Below are positions 1-5,909 of a stretch of 5,909 bases of DNA, piece after piece. Made by a program: the position numbers and the translations under genes. Origin of the DNA: Prevotella sp. UBA4376. Lineage in GTDB: Bacteria; Bacteroidota; Bacteroidia; Bacteroidales; Bacteroidaceae. Where the stretch lies: assembly GCA_002391185.1 (NCBI GenBank), contig DGRY01000192.1, positions 1 to 5,909 of the forward strand, read 5' to 3'. The notes beneath the pieces were generated by a model. The model had not been told where the DNA came from, did no database searches, and saw only the letters and a program-made list of their open reading frames with translations. Numbering within the stretch: position 1 is the first letter of the stretch; the number at the start of each line of letters is the position of its first letter.

Positions 1-219
1 TTTGTCTGTTTCTCAGAACGAATCCATTTTATTGTAGTAAAAAGTGTAAACTTATCTGTCAATTATTTGACGAGTTCGTTTCTTTTACCCAGATGAGATC
101 ACTCTCATCCGCTTCTTGTACTACGTATTCTGTTTTATGTAATCTTTTCAAAGAATTAATCTCTTACGAAATCTAAACCTCACTTGGTTTATTGTCTTGC
201 TCCCGTGTTTTCGAAAGCG
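1..219 (-). promoter_or_regulatory. Long structured transcript leader, probably of an rRNA operon
   Basis: This is the stretch downstream (leftward) of the minus-strand promoter at 224-254. It holds no credible reading frame. Read on the minus strand it contains, in order, a hairpin with stem AAACC/GGTTT (174-191), a boxA-like ATTCTTTGAAAA (about 145-156), a 7-bp hairpin GATGAGA/TCTCATC closed by a GTGA tetraloop (92-109), and a 5-bp hairpin GTCAA/TTGAC (58-71). A long non-coding leader with a boxA-like antitermination element directly after a strong promoter is the usual arrangement ahead of 16S rRNA, and the overall composition resembles Prevotella rRNA leaders as I remember them. The conserved 16S 5' end is not inside the window, so the identity is inferred. 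A long 5' UTR of some other gene is the alternative. Confidence 0.55.
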
Positions 220-223
220 AGTG

Positions 224-254
224 CAAAGGTAGTACTATTTTTCGAACTACCAAA
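224..254 (-). promoter_or_regulatory. Bacteroidota-type promoter firing leftward, probably an rRNA promoter
   Basis: On the minus strand a -33 TTTG (254-251) is followed after 19 nt by the -7 element TACCTTTG (231-224). This fits the primary sigma factor consensus of Bacteroidota, TTTG-N19-21-TAnnTTTG. Transcription should begin near position 218 and run off the left edge. The sequence immediately upstream (255-300) is A+T-rich, as expected of a strong promoter. This is the best promoter match in the window. Confidence 0.8.
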
Positions 255-499
255 GAAATAACAAAAGAAAATGCAACTTTTCTGTAACTTTTCCATTATA
301 TTGACAGCAGTTTTCATCATTTCACCCTCACCACCTTATAATATAAAGCCTCTCACCTACCCTGCCACGGTACTTTTGTCGTAGGGCAAAACGTAGAAGG
401 TAGAACCATCTACCCAAATTTCTTACGTTCTACTTCTGATTTACCTCTTCATTTTGGAGAGTGATGGGGAGGCTGATACGTTTCTCTATTCCTCTTTAA
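255..499. other. Gene-free stretch upstream of the leftward promoter
   Basis: About 245 bp without a supportable gene. The part next to the promoter is A+T-rich and includes a direct repeat of AACTTTTC at 275-282 and 286-293, spaced 11 bp apart. Further right there are two mutually exclusive hairpins: GGTAGA/TCTACC around a 4-nt loop (399-414), and a longer stem pairing 395-406 with 427-437 with one bulged base. No run of T follows either stem on either strand, so they are not obvious terminators. I see no further promoter or protein signal. Confidence 0.5.
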
Positions 500-714
500 C
501 AGCATATAGACAGCATACAAGCAGCATACAAGCAGCATATTACCTCTGTATATGTCCAGTATTTGTCCAGTACTTGTCCAGTATATGTCCAGTATTTGTC
601 CAGTGATACACTGAACATATACTGTAGAACAACTGTAGTTTTACCGCAGAACGACTGCACATATACAGAGGTAATATGCTGCTTGTATGCTGTCTATATG
701 CTGCTTGTATGCTT
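500..714. repeat. Large palindrome centred on position 607, built from the 11-bp units
   Basis: The blocks of 11-bp units are mirrored about position 607. The centre is CAGTG-ATA-CACTG (601-613). The arms 522-555 and 659-692 are perfectly complementary over 34 bp. Outside them, 500-521 pairs imperfectly with 693-714. Between them, 556-600 and 614-658 pair partially, with roughly 60 percent of positions matching. By hand count about 80 of 107 position pairs match across the whole structure. If transcribed, either strand could fold into a long rod-like hairpin; as DNA it could extrude a cruciform. Confidence 0.85.
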
Positions 715-763
715 GTTATACACTAACAGTACGCTAGTTATCCCTAACCATGAGCTGTAAATA
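500..763. repeat. Array of about 24 consecutive 11-bp units of several related families
   Basis: Written in lines of 11 from position 500, the sequence stays in register for about 24 units without insertion or deletion. Blocks by family: CAGCAT plus five variable bases (500-543, four units, two identical); a junction unit (544-554); TCCAGT plus a variable tail such as ATTTG, ACTTG or ATATG (555-609, five good units and one altered); ACTG or ACNG plus a variable tail (610-675); ATGCT plus a variable tail such as GCTTGT or GTCTAT (676-719); and a fading tail (720-763) where only the spacing and short matches such as ACGCTAG and AGCTGTA remain. A CAG or CTG trinucleotide occurs in most units. 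Because 11 is not divisible by three, the array does not encode a repeated peptide, so the open frame crossing it is not evidence of a gene. I do not recognise it as a CRISPR, REP or known insertion element. Possible roles are a phased protein-binding array or a structured RNA; neither is shown. Confidence 0.85.
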
Positions 764-791
764 AAATTAAAGAAGCACGCACGATTAACAT

Positions 792-830
792 AAAAAAAAA
801 ATCCCGCCTCGTTTTAACAACGAAGCGGGA
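792..830 (-). terminator. Rho-independent terminator of secDF
   Basis: Read on the minus strand, a G+C-rich hairpin is followed directly by ten U. The stem pairs 802-813 with 819-830: six pairs starting TCCCGC/GCGGGA, one C-A mismatch, then five more pairs, with a 5-nt loop at 814-818. The A tract at 792-801 becomes the U tract in the transcript. It begins about 30 bp after the secDF stop codon and should separate secDF from the repeat array and the leftward promoter beyond. Confidence 0.92.
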
Positions 831-859
831 ATATGCTAAATAAAATTTATCTTATAAAC

Positions 860-3800
860 TTATTCTGCATCTTTAACTTCAACTGCAGTAGCCTCCTCGA
901 GACGACGATCACGGATCTTACGACCAAGAACGAGGTAAGCAACAGGAGATGCTACGAAAATAGAAGAACCTGTACCGATGATTACACCAATAATCATAGC
1001 GAAAGTGAAGCTGCGGATACTGTCACCACCAAGGATGAAGATTGCAAGCAATACTATCAAGGTAGAGACTGATGTATTGATGGTACGTGTAAGGGTCTCG
1101 TTGATAGAGTCGTTGAAAAGTTTCTGGATATCGGTCTTTCCAAGAATACCCTTACGCTTATTCAAGTTCTCACGAATACGGTCGTAAACAACCACGGTAT
1201 CGTTGATATCGTAACCGATAACGGTAAGGATAGCACCGATGAATGTTTGGTCGACTTCAAGAGAGAAACCAATCCAGCCGTAGCATATAGAGAAGAAACC
1301 AATAACTATTGTGGTATCGAGAACCAAACCTGTGATAGCACCCATAGAGAAACCGAAGTTACGGAAACGCAACAGGATGTAGAGGAAGATGAAGAAGATA
1401 GCCAAGATAACGCTGAAGATAGCACCATAAGTGATATCCTTAGCTACAGAAGGACCTACCTTCTGTGAGCTGATGATTGAACCACCCTGACGAACATCTG
1501 GATTCTTGAAGTCGTTGATATTTGCCTGGCTAATGAATCCACCCTTCTTCAAAGAGTTGTAGAGAACGGTCTCTGCACGGTCGTCCTCAAGTGGGTCGTT
1601 GCTCTCGATATTATAGTTGGTTGATACACGGATGGTTTTGCCATCGGTACCAATAGCGATTACGCTTGTGTTGGCTACCTTGCCTGCATCCTCGCCTACG
1701 GTATTTACGAATGCGCCGTTGAGTGCCTCACGAACCTGCTCTACCTCAACAGCCTTATCAAGAGTAACAACATAGTTGCGACCACCTGTGAAGTCGATGC
1801 TCTGGCTAAGACCACGAACAGCGAAGCTCACGATGCTGATAGCGATTGCAACGCCCCAAACGGTGAAGCTCTTCTTATACATAGACATGAACTTGTAGTT
1901 CTTGCCCTGCATGAGGTTCTTAGAGATACCTGTCCAGAACTTGAGGTTTGTCCACTTGTCTTTGTTGAGCTGATGCTCGTAAACAAGACGTGTGAGATAT
2001 ACGGCTGTGAAGAAGTTACAGCAGATACCGATGATCCATGTTGTAGCGAAGCCCTGGATAGGACCTGTACCGAAGATATAGAGGATTACACCTGTAATCA
2101 AAGAGGTGAGGTTAGAGTCGAAGATTGCTGAGAATGCGTTGCTATAACCAGCAGCAACAGCCTGCTTCATACCCTTACCCAAACGAAGCTCTTCCTTGAT
2201 ACGCTCATAAACAAGTACGTTGGCATCAACACCAGTACCAAGTGAAAGTACCAAACCTGCAATACCACTCATGGTGAGAGCTGCTTGGAACGAGGTCAGA
2301 ATACCGAATGTGAAGAACACGTTGAGAATCAACGCGCCAATGGCTACGATACCTGGAATGACATTATAGATAACGAGCATGTAGATAATCAACAGCACGA
2401 AAGCGATACCGAATGATACCAAGCCCTGCTGGATTGACTGAGCACCAAGGGTAGGACCAACAACCTCTTCCTGAACGATACGTGCAGGAGCAGGCATACG
2501 ACCAGACTTCAAGGTGTTAGCAAGGTCTTTAGTATCTTCAACTGTGAAGTTACCAGAGATTGATGACTGACCACCATCAATCTCTCCATTTACACGTGGA
2601 GCAGAATAAACAGCATCGTCGAGAACAATAGCGATAGCCTTGCCAACGTTAGCCTTTGTTAGAGCTGCCCAACGGCGAGCGCCATCGGTATTCATACTCA
2701 TAGAAACCTCAGGAGAACCTGTTACATGGTTAAACTGGTCACTTGCATCAGTAACTACATCACCCTCAAGAGGAGCACGACCAGTAGAAGTTGTAACTTT
2801 CAAAGCATGAAGCTCGAAGATGTTCTTACTGCCCTTAATGAGATCTGTTGGCTTTGCGCTCCACAGGAGTTTAAGGTCAGAAGGCAGAACCTGCTTTGCA
2901 AGTTCGCTATAGATAATCTTGTTTACAGCTGCAGTATCACGAACGTTGGCAAGACCAACGAGACTTAACTGCTGACCTGTTGTCTGAAGGATTGCGAGCA
3001 AAGGATGCTGCTTCTTTGCAGCTGCAAGCTGCGCCTCAGAGCTTTCCTTGAAATCTGCCTTACCATCCTTCTTGTTGAGCTTAAACTTAGCTTCTGCAAC
3101 CTTCTTTACTGGAGCAGCCTTAGCTGTATCTGTAGCAGTTGTGTCGGCCTCTGCACCACCATTAGCCATACGGCTGTCGAGCTGATTCAAGAAAGGAATA
3201 ATTTCATCAGCATTATATGTCTCCCAGAACTCAAGGTTAGCAGAGCCTTGGAGAAGCTTACGCATACGCTCAGGCTCTTTTACGCCAGGCATTTCAACCA
3301 TAATACGGCCTGCCTGTCCCTCAAGTTTCTGAATGTTTGGCTGAACAACACCAAACTTATCAATACGAGTACGTACAACATTGAAAGAGTTGTCGATAGC
3401 AGCCTTTACTTCCTCACGAAGAACTTTCTCTACCTCTGAATCAGAACTCTGTGGATTAACTTTACCCTGAAGCTGCTGAGTAGCAAAGATTTCAGCCAAG
3501 CGATGACCTGGAGCGTTCTTCTTGTAAGCGTTCATAAACAATGAGATAAAGTCGTCCTGACTCTTCTCCTCTTCGGCTCTCGCCTCTTTCATAGACTTAA
3601 CGAAAGCTACATCAGTCTTGTGATCTGCAAGATTCTCAACTACGTCAGGAACAGAGATCTCAAGGATGACGTTCATACCGCCCTTCAAGTCCAGACCCAG
3701 ACCAATCTGAGTCTCCAAGCACTTCTGATAAGAATAAGTACCCAAATACTTAACAGAATCTTTGTAATCCTGCTGAGCGATTGGATCTTTAAGTTCAGCA

Positions 3801-3904
3801 GCCTTGCCATCAAAGTAGCGAGTAGCAAACGAGAATGACAAGTAGAAAATGCTTGCGAGTGTCAGAAGGACAGCTACACAAATTACAATTCCTTTGTTTT
3901 GCAT
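860..3904 (-). CDS. secDF: SecDF, fused protein-export membrane protein
   Basis: This 1014-residue protein is SecD and SecF in one chain, the usual form in Bacteroidota. It is an RND-family inner-membrane partner of SecYEG that uses the proton gradient to pull translocating proteins out on the periplasmic side. The SecD half has a first membrane helix (about 6-26), the DLKGG motif (72-76), the periplasmic head (VRTRIDKFGV at 177-186, MPGV at 205-208, a second part about 380-480), and a bundle of membrane helices (about 490-645) with VDANVLVYERIKEE (559-572). The SecF half has a first helix (about 677-698), IDFTGG (703-708), a small periplasmic domain, and helices from about 825 to 993 with GYDINDTVVVYDRIREN (897-913). 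Conserved charged residues likely in the proton path include Asp560, Asp898, Asp902 and Arg940, by family analogy. A low-complexity Ala/Lys/Thr-rich insert sits at about 248-297. The ATG at 3904 gives a proper first membrane helix; the leader before it is A-rich without a clear Shine-Dalgarno site. It has its own promoter and terminator, so it can be a single-gene unit. Confidence 0.97.
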   Translation of the reverse strand: MQNKGIVICVAVLLTLASIFYLSFSFATRYFDGKAAELKDPIAQQDYKDSVKYLGTYSYQKCLETQIGLGLDLKGGMNVILEISVPDVVENLADHKTDVAFVKSMKEARAEEEKSQDDFISLFMNAYKKNAPGHRLAEIFATQQLQGKVNPQSSDSEVEKVLREEVKAAIDNSFNVVRTRIDKFGVVQPNIQKLEGQAGRIMVEMPGVKEPERMRKLLQGSANLEFWETYNADEIIPFLNQLDSRMANGGAEADTTATDTAKAAPVKKVAEAKFKLNKKDGKADFKESSEAQLAAAKKQHPLLAILQTTGQQLSLVGLANVRDTAAVNKIIYSELAKQVLPSDLKLLWSAKPTDLIKGSKNIFELHALKVTTSTGRAPLEGDVVTDASDQFNHVTGSPEVSMSMNTDGARRWAALTKANVGKAIAIVLDDAVYSAPRVNGEIDGGQSSISGNFTVEDTKDLANTLKSGRMPAPARIVQEEVVGPTLGAQSIQQGLVSFGIAFVLLIIYMLVIYNVIPGIVAIGALILNVFFTFGILTSFQAALTMSGIAGLVLSLGTGVDANVLVYERIKEELRLGKGMKQAVAAGYSNAFSAIFDSNLTSLITGVILYIFGTGPIQGFATTWIIGICCNFFTAVYLTRLVYEHQLNKDKWTNLKFWTGISKNLMQGKNYKFMSMYKKSFTVWGVAIAISIVSFAVRGLSQSIDFTGGRNYVVTLDKAVEVEQVREALNGAFVNTVGEDAGKVANTSVIAIGTDGKTIRVSTNYNIESNDPLEDDRAETVLYNSLKKGGFISQANINDFKNPDVRQGGSIISSQKVGPSVAKDITYGAIFSVILAIFFIFLYILLRFRNFGFSMGAITGLVLDTTIVIGFFSICYGWIGFSLEVDQTFIGAILTVIGYDINDTVVVYDRIRENLNKRKGILGKTDIQKLFNDSINETLTRTINTSVSTLIVLLAIFILGGDSIRSFTFAMIIGVIIGTGSSIFVASPVAYLVLGRKIRDRRLEEATAVEVKDAE

Positions 3905-3979
3905 GTTTATTATGTTATTTAATTATTGTTTTTCGATTGTTCTCTCTTTGTTTTCTACCTCTTTTATATAGAAGCCTTG

Positions 3980-4009
3980 CAAAGATAATTATTTTTTTAA
4001 ATTCACAAA
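3980..4009 (-). promoter_or_regulatory. secDF promoter, Bacteroidota type
   Basis: On the minus strand a TTTG (4009-4006) is followed after 18 nt by TATCTTTG (3987-3980), matching the TAnnTTTG element at -7. The spacing is one base shorter than the commonest value. Transcription would start near 3974 and give a secDF leader of about 70 nt. The promoter lies in the 132-bp gap after the EEP stop codon, about 28 bp past that stop, so secDF need not depend on upstream transcription. No terminator is visible in the same gap, so read-through from the EEP gene may add to it. Confidence 0.75.
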
Positions 4010-4036
4010 AATTTCGAGTGCTTAAATATCCAAAAA

Positions 4037-5122
4037 TCAATGTTTTCCATGTTTTTTCAATCTACATATAATAGGATAATGGTCAGAAGTCTTGATTTTA
4101 TTGTCAACTTTGCACTCATATGGCTTCCAATCCGAAGAACACATGATATTATCTATCCTAACATAAAATCCTCCTTTATGATAACTAATTCCAGGACCAT
4201 TGGCCGTAGCAACATAGCAATCGGTAAGAAGGTCAGAAAGCAAATGATGAGTGTAAGAAATTGGACAATCATTGAAATCACCACATAGAATGATACTCTC
4301 ATCAGAATGTTGTTTTATATAGCGCGCCACAGTTTCAACTTGCGGAGCACGTCGTGCAGAAGCCTCACCCAGTTTATCAACAAGACGACGTGATGTTTGC
4401 TTTACCGAATCGCGTTGCATATCGCCCTTTACCATCTCCTTAAACTGAGTGCGGTCACTATTCGATAGCCCTGTTGACTCAAAATGATTATTAATGACAA
4501 GAACAGTGTCGGTTCCAACCTTCACTCGAAAAGCCACACTAAGATTATAGCGCGACTCATAATTAATATGTTCGTGCGAGAGAATAGGATGCTTGCTATA
4601 TAATGCCAAAACATCCGAACTACCCACACGGGCTGTGTCACGATAAGCATAGGTTTTACCAAGAACAGCCTCTATATTTGCATCGCCCACAAGATCAGGA
4701 GAAGCCTCCTGAAGACATACTATATCAGCATTCTGCCGCTGCAAGTAGAGCAAAATCGGATGTTCCTGTTTTTTTCCTTCCCAACCGCTATATTGAAAAA
4801 TATTATACGACACAACCTTGATGCTGCCCGATGGTGCATCAGATGACATATTCAAAGGAAAGTAGGTTCTTATTGGGGAATAGCAAACTATAAAACCTAC
4901 AAGTGAAAGCAGCACGCCCTTCCACTTGAATAATACCCAAAATACAAGGAAACAGACATTCACAAAAAGAAGAAGCGGGAATGCCAATCCAGCATTAGCC
5001 AAAATGGGATAATCAACAGGATTCAAACAATCAGAATATCCCACAAGAAGCATCGTTAACAAACTTGCAACATTTGCTCCTGCTACTATCTGAAGAGTGA
5101 ATTTCTTTATTTCCTTGAACAC
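4037..5122 (-). CDS. Membrane-anchored endonuclease/exonuclease/phosphatase (EEP) family protein
   Basis: A 361-residue protein with two parts. The N-terminal 90 residues carry three probable membrane helices (about 10-28, 42-64 and 68-84). The remainder (about 100-356) is an EEP-fold metal-dependent phosphoesterase with its hallmark residues in order: SYN with Asn107, CLQE with Glu139, NNHFES with Asn212 and His213, GDFND with Asp282 and Asn284, RIDN with Asp324, and SDH with Asp347 and His348. The catalytic set is therefore intact and the enzyme is probably active. Relatives cut DNA, RNA, phosphoinositides or other phosphodiesters; the substrate here cannot be read from sequence. The short link after the third helix leaves the side of the membrane uncertain. 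The start is GTG at 5122: an in-frame stop lies at 5135-5137, no ATG lies between, and the next Met (residue 24) would cut into the first helix. No TAnnTTTG promoter is visible ahead of it, so it is probably transcribed from the rhomboid side. Confidence 0.9.
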   Translation of the reverse strand: MFKEIKKFTLQIVAGANVASLLTMLLVGYSDCLNPVDYPILANAGLAFPLLLFVNVCFLVFWVLFKWKGVLLSLVGFIVCYSPIRTYFPLNMSSDAPSGSIKVVSYNIFQYSGWEGKKQEHPILLYLQRQNADIVCLQEASPDLVGDANIEAVLGKTYAYRDTARVGSSDVLALYSKHPILSHEHINYESRYNLSVAFRVKVGTDTVLVINNHFESTGLSNSDRTQFKEMVKGDMQRDSVKQTSRRLVDKLGEASARRAPQVETVARYIKQHSDESIILCGDFNDCPISYTHHLLSDLLTDCYVATANGPGISYHKGGFYVRIDNIMCSSDWKPYECKVDNKIKTSDHYPIICRLKKHGKH

Positions 5123-5133
5123 GCTTTTTACTA

Positions 5134-5231
5134 ATTACGAATTTTGAATTATGAATTACGAATTGATCGCTTTGCGATTAGGAATTAATAATTATATATT
5201 TCTAATTAATTCTAATTCGTAATTCATAATT
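5134..5231. repeat. A+T-rich palindromic intergenic element (MITE-like or REP-like)
   Basis: This element fills nearly all of the gap between the rhomboid and EEP genes. An 18-bp perfect inverted repeat pairs 5147-5164 with 5214-5231. Inside it are a small hairpin ATCGC-TTT-GCGAT (5166-5178) and a second inverted repeat GAATTAAT/ATTAATTC (5182-5189 with 5205-5212), so the single strand can fold as a branched structure. Variants of GAATTA(C/T)GAATT recur several times. A direct repeat TTACTA occurs at 5128-5133 and 5230-5235, which could be a target duplication, although the right copy overlaps the inverted repeat end and the sequence is simple. The look is that of a dispersed non-autonomous element; copy number cannot be judged from one copy. 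Confidence 0.65.
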
Positions 5232-5235
5232 ACTA

Positions 5236-5909
5236 CTATTTTTTGCTCTGATTGAACAGTTTTGTCTTTTCCTCAGCCGAAAGACTATCATAGCCACTCT
5301 TTCTAATCTTATCAAGAATTCGATCTATCTCCTCCTGCTCCCGTCTTTTGCGAGCATTATAATCCCAGTCGCTCTCTGTTCTCGTACTTCCACCCGTTGA
5401 TGTAGTAGTGAATTTACCAAAACCACTTCCCTTACGTTTTTCCCAACGTGAATGCAGATTTTGGAAGAACTGCTCACCACGACTTCTCCCATATCCGTTT
5501 TCTACATGATGTTTCCAATAGCGAATCATAAAGAAACCAAACACCATACCGCCCAAATGAGCAATATGAGCCACACCATCGCCAGACGTAGCCATTGCCG
5601 AGAACAATTCAACAGCTGCATAGATTATAACAAACCACTTTGCCTTTATTGGAATAGGTAGAGGAAAGATGAAAATTCGTTCATTAGGGAAAATCATACC
5701 AAAGGCAAGCAGAATAGCATATATTGCTCCAGAGGCTCCCACTGTGGTCCACGAATTAAGAACACTACCCACCTGAGCCGCAACTTCAGGCAAAGCAAGC
5801 AAACTAATTGAAGGATCCTGCGAATGAATGGTAAGATAGAACGAACAGAACTGGGCGAGTTCTTGGAAAAGTCCAGCCCCTACTCCGCACGAAATGTAAT
5901 AAAAAAGGA
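5236..5909 (-). CDS. Rhomboid family intramembrane serine protease, 5' part missing at the window edge
   Basis: The frame stays open to the right edge, so only the C-terminal 223 residues are present; the true start and first membrane helices lie outside. Numbering from the edge, the visible part holds a helix with GVGAGLFQELAQF (about 8-20), the catalytic motif GASG with nucleophile Ser59 (codon 5731-5733), further helices (about 61-73 and 90-106), and HIAHLGG with the likely catalytic His117. Both members of the Ser-His dyad are thus present. After about residue 130 comes a hydrophilic tail with a Gly/Ser/Thr-rich stretch (160-178) and a conserved-looking end, ILDKIRKSGYDSLSAEEK (197-214), which resembles the small C-terminal domain of many Bacteroidota rhomboids. 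Rhomboids cleave membrane helices within the bilayer; the substrate is unknown here. A TTG at 5802 is an internal Leu codon, not a start: coding sequence with conserved rhomboid features continues upstream of it. Confidence 0.93.
   Translation of the reverse strand, partial: LFYYISCGVGAGLFQELAQFCSFYLTIHSQDPSISLLALPEVAAQVGSVLNSWTTVGASGAIYAILLAFGMIFPNERIFIFPLPIPIKAKWFVIIYAAVELFSAMATSGDGVAHIAHLGGMVFGFFMIRYWKHHVENGYGRSRGEQFFQNLHSRWEKRKGSGFGKFTTTSTGGSTRTESDWDYNARKRREQEEIDRILDKIRKSGYDSLSAEEKTKLFNQSKK

Noticed and set aside
188..320. A short minus-strand frame of about 43 codons starting near 319 (ATGATGAAAACTGC)
   Set aside because: It overlaps the -33 and -7 elements and the transcription start of the leftward promoter, and its product has no recognisable features.
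563..760. A 65-codon plus-strand open frame through the repeat array
   Set aside because: It is made almost wholly of 11-bp units, whose step is not a multiple of three; it has no leader signals and no recognisable domain.
500..763. CRISPR array
   Set aside because: Units are 11 bp with no 25-40 bp repeats or similar-sized spacers, and no cas gene is present.
3005..3439. A 144-codon plus-strand open frame opposite secDF
   Set aside because: It lies entirely antisense to a well-conserved part of secDF and its product looks like a chance reading with no motif or promoter. The other plus-strand frames opposite secDF, the EEP gene and the rhomboid gene are rejected for the same reason.
5147..5231. 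Intrinsic terminator between the rhomboid and EEP genes
   Set aside because: The stem is almost pure A+T and is not followed by a clear U tract in the direction of transcription, so termination is unlikely.
5800..5802. TTG as the start of the rhomboid gene
   Set aside because: The frame remains open to the edge and the upstream residues continue a rhomboid helix, so this is an internal Leu codon.

Overview
The window looks like chromosomal DNA of a Bacteroidota bacterium, most likely Prevotella or a close relative. The reasons are the fused SecD-SecF protein, two promoters of the Bacteroidota type (TTTG, an 18-19 nt gap, then TAnnTTTG), A-rich leaders without a clear Shine-Dalgarno site, and the gene order rhomboid protease, membrane-anchored endonuclease/exonuclease/phosphatase (EEP) protein, secDF. 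Genus is a judgement from overall resemblance, not from a search.

All recognisable genes lie on the minus strand, so transcription runs from the right edge to the left. From right to left: a rhomboid protease cut by the window edge (5236-5909); a 113-bp spacer filled by an A+T-rich palindromic element (about 5134-5231); a three-helix membrane-anchored EEP-family protein starting at GTG (4037-5122); a secDF promoter (3980-4009); secDF (860-3904); and its strong intrinsic terminator (792-830).

The first 790 bases hold no convincing gene. Positions 1-254 carry a well-formed minus-strand promoter and a long structured leader with a boxA-like ATTCTTTGAAAA, which resembles the start of a ribosomal RNA operon; the 16S gene itself would lie just beyond the left edge. 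Between this promoter and the secDF terminator is the most unusual object in the window: about 264 bp (500-763) made of some 24 consecutive 11-bp units in unbroken register. The units fall into families arranged as mirror-image blocks about an axis at position 607, giving a palindrome of about 215 bp with a perfect 34-bp arm. I know of no named element that matches it.

Functionally, the recognisable genes are envelope-related: proton-driven protein export (SecDF), intramembrane proteolysis (rhomboid) and a membrane-tethered phosphoesterase of unknown substrate. SecDF has its own promoter. The EEP gene shows no obvious promoter and probably depends on transcription from the rhomboid side.
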